Positions 42,101 through 48,876 of a DNA stretch of 49,046 nucleotides are shown one piece after another. Position numbers and translations under genes: made by a program. Origin of the DNA: an uncultured Candidatus Melainabacteria bacterium. Its GTDB lineage: Bacteria; Cyanobacteriota; Vampirovibrionia; Gastranaerophilales; Gastranaerophilaceae. The stretch covers positions 1-49,046 of the forward strand of contig CATLDC010000014.1 of NCBI GenBank assembly GCA_949902595.1. The letters run 5' to 3'. The notes beneath the pieces are model-generated. The model saw nothing but the letters and a program-made list of their open reading frames with translations, did not search any database and was not told the DNA's origin. Numbering within the stretch: the first letter of the stretch is position 1; every line of letters begins with the position of its first letter.

Positions 42101-42797
42101 AGAGAATCTGACATTAACCCCTGATTTTACTAAGTTTTTGAATGAAAACTACGTAAGTGCAAAAGGAATGGCAGATATTCTTGCAGCCTTCCCTGCAACA
42201 GATAGAAATATCGGCAAGCTTCCGAACGGCTGGCTTGATAAGGTGCCTGTAGAAAAACAGGACGCGGCATTTGATTCAATACAAAAAGCAATAGATAATT
42301 TCAGGCTGGAAAACAGAAACAGGGATTGCGTAAATTTTGCCTCCAAATTAGGCTCTATTCTTGGCAAAGACGTAGAGGTGGAATGCTTGGGAGGCGGGGC
42401 TTACGGTATCGGGTATAAGATATCTGTTTCAGGAAGCACCCCGGTTGTATTAAAGCTGTTCCACGCCGGGCAGGTTCAAAGAACAGAGCACGGTGCGAAA
42501 ATCGAGCCGCAAACCGGTGCTTTTGTAAGTAAGCATTCTAACAATTTTGTAGAGTTCTTCTTCGGGCGTGTTGCAGGAAGTTCTGATAACGATTCTTATC
42601 TTGTCACACAGTATCTTGATAAAAAAACCAGCCCAATAGACGGCAATATGGATTCAGATTACATAATAGAATCAAAGGATGCCTGGGGCGAGCACAACAT
42701 TATCAACGGAAAAATCATAGATTACGGTGATGTGCATGTGAAGGCGAAAGACGGCTCATCTGTTGAATATGAGCTTGAAAATAAGGACAAAAAATGA
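39141..42797 (+). CDS. Giant EF-hand protein with kinase-like C-terminus (1218 aa)
   Basis: No full-length family recognised. Residues 42-53 form a perfect EF-hand loop (DTDKSGTLESAE). A long helical region follows. Residues about 515-600 hold two weakly hydrophobic Gly/Ala-rich segments (GMAVMIAGQLVPVAGQAASI, AIGAGLGISAFGSTAVDLTE) that could insert in a membrane. Another helical-repeat stretch runs to about 1060. The last 150 residues look like a reduced protein kinase: Gly loop ECLGGGAYGIGYKI (Gly-rich at 1083-1089), Lys1105 in VVLK, then EHNIINGKIIDYGD with DYG (1194-1196) in place of DFG. No signal peptide. EF-hand, helical body, pore-like segment and C-terminal enzyme resemble a delivered effector. 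The sigma-28-like promoter suggests co-expression with flagella. Kinase activity is unproven. Confidence 0.7.
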   Translation: MDGNDFLKLNNGKELNFGNFQSGVKKSDLTDEKLKKIFDFFDTDKSGTLESAEVETLWNTIKTAASKTSGGDNSVFDAAESETFISENFSISDKISISNLTNFLTTVFTKQPASETLTAEDAEDTAVESISRETEQVGKLFAAQNENQGDVSDFVNGWKELFDTKYAGTRVERAIKREELSAKLLEQAKKGELTEAEYYEAKLNLALEMLPRVKSSATKGRIAKAIVSLGFYKNFGGMTESEKEKALLTGEIEFLKSALAKLSPEKLDQFISRLAEMSDEEFNEKADKVVENMLDSAISDKMHEIRANAGDSFGIKRLKDPNSVEAKLEGANTEKKLDFAETFKRERGIEYNPEAINDYTIKNAEMQTLLAVNNKVYGIIGSLMQNSIKLQNTQKLQDTGLSNGKQELADSIKESLTILYGNDSETINKTLSGICGTKGMTLELLYGDSELMVKVSSELSSRLTEYLDEMRGGKTLAELGEETEAAYKKAYGDKNLTELVNSYVQSQKQGVQTVKEAVNYTGMAVMIAGQLVPVAGQAASIAIGAGLGISAFGSTAVDLTENLTKAGGATREDWEEMGKELVTTLALIGSGMKIGKMSEGVFRSLVMKNCPKLLAWTAEVGVDAAASLAADMAITGQIDLTGEGRAQLQALLVGLIKAKGNFKNYVDTHTVNAPKAAPSSRLSKDDIALRLKQQGVDENKINSVINLCNVAGSESLQRARITLLSKLLTDEKFSANKKVLERIVDITAGTNSNNYNKRLEFLSMIKDEELSTYVKDDFPKILNGIFASTDLKALKKIITSKGIDEKRYINLLLFKGGSSEINGKLISKLLSDEKLYNNKYAVDSAFENAESWMSIFEPKVLKSKYKDIEKYLDRVIELKTRGLDDLESALVARISKVKTADLPQVQAIISTVKTNYGDKLSIKEFGECLNKLVSNPKINLAEFMSYIKNLNMEEISNTVPRVKDFTAKDFFVFAEYHYKNGTTEFTKENLTLTPDFTKFLNENYVSAKGMADILAAFPATDRNIGKLPNGWLDKVPVEKQDAAFDSIQKAIDNFRLENRNRDCVNFASKLGSILGKDVEVECLGGGAYGIGYKISVSGSTPVVLKLFHAGQVQRTEHGAKIEPQTGAFVSKHSNNFVEFFFGRVAGSSDNDSYLVTQYLDKKTSPIDGNMDSDYIIESKDAWGEHNIINGKIIDYGDVHVKAKDGSSVEYELENKDKK

Positions 42798-42813
42798 TAA
42801 TATGGGGTACAAT

Positions 42814-43233
42814 ATGAAAATGATTAAGTTAGATAAATTGAATAATTTTGCAAACAATCTCAAGCCTTACAAGAAGTCGTTTGAAGTCAATCCGCTTGAT
42901 GTAAACCTTGCAAAAATCCAGTTCAATCTCACAAAGCGTCTTGAGCGCGAGATTCCGGAGTTTGGAGATTTTGCTCCTGTTGTGGAGAATTATGAATCCA
43001 AGGACCCGACTCTTAACATCTCAACAGTAAAAGTGCTTTGCAAAAAATTCAGCGACAAGGTCAGAAGTCTTGAGCTTTATGTTCAGGACAGGGCAAGGGT
43101 TAACGAGTACAATTACATAATAAGTCAGGGCGAAAAAGACCAGATACTCAAGGCTGTAAACGACAACAATTTTTTTGAAGAGTGCAAGAGCGTTGTGCTC
43201 AAAATCGACTCCGACGCCGGTTCCAGGTTTTAA
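42814..43233 (+). CDS. Small protein downstream of the giant EF-hand gene (139 aa)
   Basis: Not recognised. It begins within 20 nt of the giant gene's stop and must share its transcript. The start is uncertain: ATGs at 42802, 42814 and 42820 are in frame, and I prefer 42814 because GGGG lies upstream of it. The protein is mainly helical, Lys/Asn-rich, with no signal peptide. The N-terminus MKMIKLDKLNNFANNLKPYK is followed by KKSFEVNPLDV. Size and position would suit a dedicated chaperone or immunity partner for the large protein, but there is no sequence match to support either. Confidence 0.6.
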   Translation: MKMIKLDKLNNFANNLKPYKKSFEVNPLDVNLAKIQFNLTKRLEREIPEFGDFAPVVENYESKDPTLNISTVKVLCKKFSDKVRSLELYVQDRARVNEYNYIISQGEKDQILKAVNDNNFFEECKSVVLKIDSDAGSRF

Positions 43234-43266
43234 TTGTTACAATTCTCTTCTAAGTGTAACAATTTT
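43232..43266. promoter_or_regulatory. AATTGTTACA...TGTAACAATT inverted repeat
   Basis: Perfect 10-bp arms with a 13-nt centre, followed by T-rich sequence. It could be a weak terminator for the giant gene's operon, or another copy of the TGTAACA-type regulator site. Confidence 0.45.
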
Positions 43267-43275
43267 TTAAATTTA

Positions 43276-43313
43276 TTGCAAAATTCTCTTGAAATGGTAT
43301 AATTCAAGAGAAT
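43276..43313 (+). promoter_or_regulatory. acpP promoter overlapped by a perfect inverted repeat
   Basis: TTGCAA, 16 nt, TATAAT (43298-43303). The arms ATTCTCTTGAA (43283-43293) and TTCAAGAGAAT (43303-43313) flank the -10 exactly, the layout of a repressor operator. It could answer to a fatty-acid or phospholipid regulator. The site does not match the FapR or FabT sequences I know. Confidence 0.8.
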
Positions 43314-43347
43314 AGTGTATTACACAATAATGAAGAGGATAAAAAAC

Positions 43348-43578
43348 ATGAGTACATTAGAAAAAGTTAAAAAAGTTGTAGTTGACCAATTGAGCTGTGA
43401 TGAAGCTTTAGTTACTCCTGAAGCTAGCTTTACTGCTGACTTGGGTGCTGATTCTTTAGATACAGTTGAATTAGTTATGGCTTTCGAAGAAGAATTCGGT
43501 TGCGAAATTCCTGATGAAGAAGCTGAAAAAATTCAAACAGTTCAAGATGCAGTTAACTACATCGAAGCACACTCATAA
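43348..43578 (+). CDS. acpP: Acyl carrier protein
   Basis: The carrier of growing acyl chains. The 76 residues contain [12 protein letters not shown] with Ser36 as the phosphopantetheine site, and are strongly acidic with the usual three helices ([20 protein letters not shown]). I chose the ATG at 43348 because it matches the family start and follows AAGAGGATAAAAAAC. It has its own strong, operator-containing promoter, so acpP-fabF is expressed independently of the upstream insertion. Confidence 0.97.
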   Translation: MSTLEKVKKVVVDQLSCDEALVTPEASFTADLGADSLDTVELVMAFEEEFGCEIPDEEAEKIQTVQDAVNYIEAHS

Positions 43579-43657
43579 TTAGTTAAAAGATTTATATTAG
43601 GAGGGTGGAGATTATATATTTTCGCCCTCTTATTTATTATTTAAGGGAAAGAGAAAG

Positions 43658-44911
43658 ATGACAAAACGCAGAGTTGTTATAACAGGGATGGGAGCAGTTA
43701 CTCCGTGCGGTATCGGGGTTGATAAATTTTGGAACTCCCTTCTTGAAGGCAAAAGCGGTATTTCTTTGATTGAAGCAATCGACACAGAAAGACATACTGT
43801 TAAAATCGCCGCAGAAATTAAAGACAAAGATTTTAATCCTGAAGATTACATGGATTCCAAAGACGCAAAAAGAATGGACAGATTCACCCAGTTTGCAATG
43901 GTTGCAGCCGATGAAGCAATCGCTGATTCAGGTATTGACGAAGCAGACATTGACCCTTACAGAATCGGGGTTATCGTAAGCTCAGCAGCCGGCGGGTTCA
44001 AAACTTTTGAAAAGAACCACATTGCAATGATAGAAAAAGGGCCGACCAAAGGTTCTCCGTTTACTGTTCCTATGCTTATCGTTGACATGGCTTCAGGCAG
44101 AATTTCCATGAAACACGGATACAAGGGTGTTAACAAGGCGGTTGTATCAGCTTGTGCAACAGGCTCTCACTCAATCGGTGATTCATTCAGAACAATCCAG
44201 TACGGCGACGCTGACGTAATGGTTGCAGGGGGTTGCGAAGCTACAATCACAACGCTCGGTATTGGCGCATTCACAGCTGCAAGAACACTTTCAAAAAGAA
44301 ACGACGAGCCTGAAAAAGCTTCAAGACCTTATGACAAAGACAGAGACGGATTTGTAATGGGCGAAGGCGCTGGCGTTCTTGTTCTTGAAGAATACGAACA
44401 CGCAAAAGCACGCGGTGCTAAGATTTATGCAGAAATCGTCGGCTACGGCCAGTCAGCAGACGCGCACGACATGGTTGCTCCGGATCCGGAAGGCAGAGGC
44501 GCAATCAAGTCAATGGAATTGGCGCTTGAAGATGCTGGCTTGAAGCCGGAAGACATTGACTACATCAATCCGCACGGCACAAGCACAGGCTTGGGCGACG
44601 TTGCTGAATCTCAAGCAATTGCTAAGATTTTCGGCGACAAGGAATCTAACAAGAACCTTCTTGTAAGCTCAACCAAGAGCATGCACGGCCACATGCTTGG
44701 TGCTACAGGCGCTGTTGAAGGCATTGTTTGCGTTAAAGCTATTACTGACGCAAAAGTTCCTCCAACAATCAACCTTGACAACCAGGACGAACATGTTGCG
44801 AATCTTGATTACGTTCCGCACAAGACAAGAGATAAAAAAGTGCGCGCTGCGCTTTCTAACTCTTTCGGATTTGGCGGGCACAACGCAACGCTTGTGTTTA
44901 AAGAGGTTTAG
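43658..44911 (+). CDS. fabF: 3-oxoacyl-ACP synthase II (KAS II)
   Basis: FabF elongates acyl-ACP with malonyl-ACP. Catalytic Cys in VSACATGSHSIGDSF, His in NPHGTSTGLGD and His in STKSMHGHMLGATGA are present, along with RRVVITGMGAVTPCGIGVDK at the start and NSFGFGGHNATLVF at the end. 417 residues, as usual. Last gene of the fab cluster, followed by a terminator. Confidence 0.97.
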   Translation: MTKRRVVITGMGAVTPCGIGVDKFWNSLLEGKSGISLIEAIDTERHTVKIAAEIKDKDFNPEDYMDSKDAKRMDRFTQFAMVAADEAIADSGIDEADIDPYRIGVIVSSAAGGFKTFEKNHIAMIEKGPTKGSPFTVPMLIVDMASGRISMKHGYKGVNKAVVSACATGSHSIGDSFRTIQYGDADVMVAGGCEATITTLGIGAFTAARTLSKRNDEPEKASRPYDKDRDGFVMGEGAGVLVLEEYEHAKARGAKIYAEIVGYGQSADAHDMVAPDPEGRGAIKSMELALEDAGLKPEDIDYINPHGTSTGLGDVAESQAIAKIFGDKESNKNLLVSSTKSMHGHMLGATGAVEGIVCVKAITDAKVPPTINLDNQDEHVANLDYVPHKTRDKKVRAALSNSFGFGGHNATLVFKEV

Positions 44912-44933
44912 GGAATTGATTAATACAAAAAAA

Positions 44934-44961
44934 GCGGAGCCTTTCAGGCTCCGCCATTTTT
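44934..44961. terminator. Terminator after fabF
   Basis: GCGGAGCCT and AGGCTCCGC form a 9-bp stem with a 3-nt loop, with A and T runs on either side. It lies between convergent genes and could serve both. Confidence 0.85.
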
Positions 44962-44965
44962 GTTA

Positions 44966-45559
44966 TTACGCTTCGCTTTCTATCTTCACATCCGGCTCTT
45001 TAGAATCAGTGTTTGCGTAGGAGTTCATTGCTTTTCGGCTGTCACGCACCACAAATTTTTCTTCGTTTGTTTCAGGGTCCTGCGTTTTTTCTACAGAAGC
45101 AGCACCGGAGCTCTTTTCGTCCTTGGTGGATTCTTCGTTTTCTTCACAGTATTTCAAATACTCCTCGTAAGTGATTTTGCCGTCTTTGTTCGCGTCAATC
45201 GCTTCGTCGTAGTTGCGCTCGCCTTCTTTAGCATAAACAGCCTCGGCTTGAGGTTTAATTTCCCTAACTTTAGCGCTGGCTTTTGCGTTCTCTTTATGGA
45301 GCTGCAAAGTAAGCCTGTTTTCAAGCATTTGCTTACGCTCTGCATAGCTTACATCATTCTCATCGCAGTAGTCGTTGAACTCCTGAAAAGTTATAATCCC
45401 GTCTTCGTCTGCGTCCATGTCCTTTTGATAGGTCGGCTCGCCTTTTTCTGCATAAATCGCGCCCGTGTTTACATTTTTGTTGAAAGAGGATGTCGGGTTG
45501 AAAGCTGCGTTCATCATTTGCGAACCAAGCTGCATGTTGCCTGTGTTGATTTGTGTCAT
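44966..45559 (-). CDS. EF-hand protein with a duplicated 35-residue module (197 aa)
   Basis: There are two canonical calcium loops: DADEDGIITFQE (49-60) and DANKDGKITYEE (122-133). Each sits in a longer duplicated unit: IYAEKGEPTYQKDMDADEDG versus VYAKEGERNYDEAIDANKDG, continuing with FNDYCDEND versus YLKYCEENE. The N-terminal 30 residues are Asn/Met-rich and the C-terminal 50 are acidic and low-complexity. No signal peptide or membrane segment. It is the third EF-hand protein in the window. No sigma-28 promoter is visible upstream; the leader is AT-rich with GAAAGGA before the ATG. Function unknown; calcium binding itself is well supported. Confidence 0.85.
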   Translation of the reverse strand: MTQINTGNMQLGSQMMNAAFNPTSSFNKNVNTGAIYAEKGEPTYQKDMDADEDGIITFQEFNDYCDENDVSYAERKQMLENRLTLQLHKENAKASAKVREIKPQAEAVYAKEGERNYDEAIDANKDGKITYEEYLKYCEENEESTKDEKSSGAASVEKTQDPETNEEKFVVRDSRKAMNSYANTDSKEPDVKIESEA

Positions 45560-45660
45560 AGCTGAATCCTTTCAGTTGGCGGAGTAAGGGGTAAATTAAA
45601 TGTATATTATAATTATAACTCGTTTTTGAAGGTTTTCAATAGTTTAAGATTGGAAAAATA

Positions 45661-45832
45661 ATAATGCTACTATTCGTAGCAACGCTATTTATAGTAGCAC
45701 TAAAAATCTAAATCATAGCGGGGATTACTGGCACTTGTCGAAGGTGCCACCCTGCTTCTTTATTATTTACTATATTTTACGATTTGTCAAGGTAAGACAT
45801 AAACTTTTATTTTATGCTAAAATAGCTTTGAA
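45661..45832 (+). other. Structured intergenic region upstream of the permease gene
   Basis: TGCTAC-TATTC-GTAGCA (45665-45681) competes with GCTACTAT (45666-45673) pairing with ATAGTAGC (45691-45698), so two mutually exclusive stems can form. A third hairpin TGGCACTT...AAGGTGCCA follows (45729-45749). No known riboswitch consensus was recognised. It may be a regulatory leader or a remnant of a repeat. Confidence 0.4.
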
Positions 45833-46708
45833 ATGTTAGAAGAGCTTATACAAAAACTTCCGATTGCTGACTGGGCTGTTGACGCGATTTGCGACAGCAT
45901 AAACCTTCTGCCGTTTTTGTTTATCGTTTTTCTGATAATAGAAATCCTCGAGTTCTATTGGGCTGAAAAAATCAACCAGTCAATGCGCAAAACCGGAAAA
46001 CTCGGCGTGCTTTTGGGAAGCCTAGCTGCAATCTTTCCGCAGTGCGGGTTTTCAGTCATAGCAGCAGGATTGTACTCAAAAAGAATTATCACCCGCGGAT
46101 GCCTGATTGCAGTTTTTCTCGCAACCTCGGACGAGACAATCCCCATACTACTAGCAACGCCTGAAAAAGCAAAACTCGTTATCCCGATTATCGGCATAAA
46201 GCTGTTTATCGGAATCCTGATGGGCTACTTTGTTGATTTTGTTACACCTAAATACACAATCACAGAGGCCGGAACCATTGAAAAGATTGAAGAAGGCTGC
46301 TGCAACCACGATATTGAGCACGGAAGCAAAAGGGAGCTTGTCATCCACCCCATTATGCACACCCTGAATGTTTTCGGGTTCATACTTGTGATAACGCTCA
46401 TTTTGAACTACCTCTTATCCAGCATCGACATAACTTCCTACATCGGAGGAAGCAGATTCCTACCAACAATCGCAGCTGCGTTTATCGGGCTTATTCCAAA
46501 CTGCGCAATATCAATCGGGTTCACAATGATGCTCATCAAAGGCACGATTACATTCGGAACAGCAATGAGCGGACTGCTCACAAACGCAGGTCTGGGACTT
46601 TTGGTGCTTTTGAAGAACAACGATTTCAAAGACACGATAAAGATAATTCTCATTCTGCTCGCAATAAGTATTGTTTCTGGCTGGGCTATTAATTTCATAA
46701 TCGGGTAG
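45833..46708 (+). CDS. Putative inner-membrane permease (ArsP_2/DUF2899 type)
   Basis: The 291 residues form about eight hydrophobic segments, beginning LPFLFIVFLIIEILEFYWAE. The blocks FPQCGFSVIAAGLYSKRIIT and FLATSDETIPILLA, and the second-half IGLIPNCAISIGFTMMLIKG match the family annotated as ArsP_2 or putative manganese transporter; the two halves carry related QCGFS/NCAIS motifs. A Cys/His-rich cytoplasmic loop lies between (EEGCCNHDIEHGSKREL), which may bind metal. Substrate is not established. The TAG stop overlaps the GTAGC element preceding the next gene. Confidence 0.8.
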   Translation: MLEELIQKLPIADWAVDAICDSINLLPFLFIVFLIIEILEFYWAEKINQSMRKTGKLGVLLGSLAAIFPQCGFSVIAAGLYSKRIITRGCLIAVFLATSDETIPILLATPEKAKLVIPIIGIKLFIGILMGYFVDFVTPKYTITEAGTIEKIEEGCCNHDIEHGSKRELVIHPIMHTLNVFGFILVITLILNYLLSSIDITSYIGGSRFLPTIAAAFIGLIPNCAISIGFTMMLIKGTITFGTAMSGLLTNAGLGLLVLLKNNDFKDTIKIILILLAISIVSGWAINFIIG

Positions 46709-46720
46709 CAAAAAATTTTT
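46705..46720 (+). promoter_or_regulatory. GTAGC-A6T6 element, copy 3
   Basis: GTAGC, six A, six T, then GTTCAGGGTTTGTAATAA. As in copy 1, the TAG within GTAGC is the stop codon of the upstream gene. It precedes the kinase-like gene by about 35 nt, in the sense direction. Confidence 0.5.
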
Positions 46721-46754
46721 TGTTCAGGGTTTGTAATAAAAAAAGGATGCAACA

Positions 46755-47780
46755 ATGCAAATTACAAACACCCCGTTTTCCCAACCACTTCGCCCCGTCC
46801 GCCCTGTTTTCAGAGGGCCGGCAAAAGAGCTCGGAAAGAGTTTGAACGATGTTTTTCAAAAAACGACCATAACTCCGGAAGAAAAAACCGCGCTTATTGA
46901 CAAATTCTGCAACGCGATTAGAGAAATCATATCTCCTGAAAGATTCATCGGCGGAGGCTGCAACGGCTCTGTTTACAAGATTGACGACAAATTTGTGGCA
47001 AAGATTCCAAAATACGAAGCCGTGAATCAGAACACCCTTGGCCAAAATCTCGAGCTCGGAAACAATGTTTTCAAGTCCTTGAAAACATACTTTGGCGAAA
47101 AAGTCCTGTCTCTGGGCAACGTGAGTGTCCTGAGAAACATTGGTGAACACACACCTGCGGGGATTCCTGAGACACTTCTCAAGAGCATGAGACTGGATTT
47201 GATAAAGGACTATTATGCTGGCACATATTTACCACGCTTTGCCTCTGTACCACAAAGCAGCTACACGAAAGTTGCGCAGGATTTTGCAATATTGAACAAA
47301 CTTTCGCCAGCCCAGCGCCGCTACTACTCATTCGACGCTAACAATCCCAACAACATTGTGCTTTCTGGAAAGCGCCTGATACTTACAGACCAGATAAATG
47401 TTATCGGAAAACCAGAGACCAACTCCACAGGGAAGCTTTTGGAGCTTTTGCTTGTGCAGGTTGGCTACGGGTATAATGCGCCCAAGCCGGGGGAGGGGCT
47501 AAAAGATGCGAGGACAATTCTCAAAAAGATTATTCTCGCAGCAGAAAAAGCCGGGCTTCCGCACAACCCGCAGATAAAAGACGACGCCAGCTGGGAGTTT
47601 GCCTTAAGGAACTGCAGCGTCAAAAAAGGTTATGCAGAAGTTTTAAGCATGTTGAATAAGTTCAGGGAAAAGATTCCTGACAAGGCTCAAAGGCTCAAGG
47701 AGATTGAGGGTTACATAGACGAGCTTTTCAGCGCGCAGGAAGAGGCTTTTGGCGTGCAGAAAAATCGTTTGTTTAGATGA
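46755..47780 (+). CDS. Protein-kinase-like protein (341 aa)
   Basis: Not matched to a named family, but several kinase landmarks are in order: Gly loop RFIGGGCNGSVYKI (63-76), Lys83 in KFVAKIPK, a possible helix-C Glu100, then FDANNPNNIVLSGKRLILTD, where D194 and N199 have catalytic-loop spacing and D212 lies 18 residues after D194, the same as D166-D184 in PKA. The last is followed by QI instead of FG. It is an atypical or effector-type kinase fold, and activity is uncertain. The N-terminus (MQITNTPFSQPLRPVRPVFR) shares an F-R-G motif with other genes having the same upstream element. No signal peptide. Confidence 0.65.
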   Translation: MQITNTPFSQPLRPVRPVFRGPAKELGKSLNDVFQKTTITPEEKTALIDKFCNAIREIISPERFIGGGCNGSVYKIDDKFVAKIPKYEAVNQNTLGQNLELGNNVFKSLKTYFGEKVLSLGNVSVLRNIGEHTPAGIPETLLKSMRLDLIKDYYAGTYLPRFASVPQSSYTKVAQDFAILNKLSPAQRRYYSFDANNPNNIVLSGKRLILTDQINVIGKPETNSTGKLLELLLVQVGYGYNAPKPGEGLKDARTILKKIILAAEKAGLPHNPQIKDDASWEFALRNCSVKKGYAEVLSMLNKFREKIPDKAQRLKEIEGYIDELFSAQEEAFGVQKNRLFR

Positions 47781-47828
47781 TGTCGGCTTTTATACTTTGA
47801 ACTATCCTGCTATTAGGGGGATAGTGTA

Positions 47829-48035
47829 ATGTTAAATCATGCAATTATTGAGCAGCCAACAGAGATTTCCAGTTCGATTACAAAAAACTGGACAGAGCAA
47901 GCTATTGAGTGCTACAAGCTTAACGGGAATTGCGCAGAGTGTTCCATCAAAAAAGCGCACTACTCTTTTGACTGTCAGATGCCAAAAGTCGTAGAGATAC
48001 TTAAGCTTATGAACGGCGCGCCGGAGATTAACTAA
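47829..48035 (+). CDS. Small Cys-rich protein of unknown function (68 aa)
   Basis: Not recognised. The ATG follows TAGGGGGATAGTGTA. The middle carries a Cys pattern, C-Y-K-L-N-G-N-C-A-E-C...F-D-C-Q-M (residues about 28-50), compatible with zinc or an iron-sulfur cluster. The rest is helical. It lies 48 nt after the kinase-like gene and may share its transcript. The 3' end overlaps the convergent nitroreductase gene by 4 nt. Confidence 0.65.
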   Translation: MLNHAIIEQPTEISSSITKNWTEQAIECYKLNGNCAECSIKKAHYSFDCQMPKVVEILKLMNGAPEIN

Positions 48036-48634
48036 AATTTTGCTCCGATTTTTTCAAGTGAAACAACCTCGTCAAATGGTTTTCTGTTTTTGGTTGTTTC
48101 TGTGTGCTCCGCTTCATAACCGAGAGCTATGATTGTAGATAGAATCTGGTTTTCACCTAATCCTAATTTTTCTTTAACTTTTTTATACACATCCGGCTCA
48201 ATACCGGTAATTTCGTTTCCGAGCGCACCGATAATACAAGATCTGATATTGAGAGATTCTGCTTCCAGCATCATGTAAGAAATCGGATAAATAAGCTGCT
48301 CGAGCGTCCTGATTTTCAACCCGTCATCTCCCTGGAGCGCAGGGTTAAGCGCAGGGTTCTTGATATGAGTGATTTTAGCGTTTTCCCATGCGTCCATATT
48401 AGCAACGCAGACGATAAGCGCATCGGCATTTTTGACATGCGCCTGACCGATAGAGAGTTCGGAAAGCAGGTCTTTGTTTTCCTGAGACTTAACAAGGATA
48501 AATTTCCAGGACTGAACATTCATCCATGAAGGCGCAAGCCGGCCTGCTTCAAGCACTTTTCTCAAGTCCTCGTCAGGGATGTGTGTTTCAGAATATTTTC
48601 TTACGCTCTTTCTTGATTTGATTAAGTCTAACAT
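48032..48634 (-). CDS. Nitroreductase-family FMN protein
   Basis: The start MLDLIKSRKSVRKYSETHIP, then LEAGRLAPSWMNVQSWKFIL, is the FMN-binding signature of the family (R-S-R-y...APS--N-Q-W). The C-terminal block QILSTIIALGYEAEHTETTK with KNRKPFDEVV is also typical. 200 residues fit. These enzymes reduce nitro, quinone or flavin substrates with NAD(P)H; the natural substrate is not predictable. GGAGGAT precedes the ATG. Confidence 0.92.
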   Translation of the reverse strand: MLDLIKSRKSVRKYSETHIPDEDLRKVLEAGRLAPSWMNVQSWKFILVKSQENKDLLSELSIGQAHVKNADALIVCVANMDAWENAKITHIKNPALNPALQGDDGLKIRTLEQLIYPISYMMLEAESLNIRSCIIGALGNEITGIEPDVYKKVKEKLGLGENQILSTIIALGYEAEHTETTKNRKPFDEVVSLEKIGAKF

Positions 48635-48847
48635 AATAATCCTCCTATCAGAAGACTATCATAGCATAAAAACAGGTTTTTAAGTTACATCTAATGTAAC
48701 ACAATACTCATTGTGTTACATGTGCTACGCACGTAGACCGTCTTGCCCAGTCGGGATAAGAACTACAGGCTTGGCGCTTTTTGGCTGGTTTTGGGCCTAC
48801 AAGGGGGATGAATGGAAAATTTGCCAAAAATGAAACACTGGATATAG
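48635..48847. other. Intergenic region between nitroreductase and prepilin-like gene
   Basis: AT-rich near the nitroreductase, then GC-richer between the two palindromes. It holds a short CTACG-CA-CGTAG hairpin near 48724. No reading frame, tRNA or riboswitch match was seen. It is flanked on each side by TGTAACACAAT palindromes. Confidence 0.4.
48695..48720. promoter_or_regulatory. TGTAACACAAT palindrome, copy 1
   Basis: TGTAACACAAT-ACTC-ATTGTGTTACA, perfect 11-bp arms. It is the exact reverse complement of copy 2 (48876-48901). It lies about 60 nt upstream of the nitroreductase start. Confidence 0.7.
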
Positions 48848-48876
48848 TTGCATTACAACTAGCATGATGGTATAAT
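48848..48876 (+). promoter_or_regulatory. Sigma-70 promoter of the prepilin-like gene
   Basis: TTGCAT, 17 nt, TATAAT (48871-48876). The -10 runs straight into the palindrome that follows. Confidence 0.75.

Noticed and set aside
44960..45565. 201-codon open frame with hydrophobic product opposite the small EF-hand gene
   Set aside because: The apparent membrane segments arise from antisense of acidic codons (GAA/GAT read as TTC/ATC). The other strand has duplicated EF-hand modules.
45661..45832. yybP-ykoY (manganese) riboswitch before the permease gene
   Set aside because: The conserved loops of that riboswitch class are not present.
48721..48870. c-di-GMP (GEMM) riboswitch before the prepilin-like gene
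   Set aside because: The GEMM core was not found, and the promoter lies downstream of this stretch, so it would not be in the leader.
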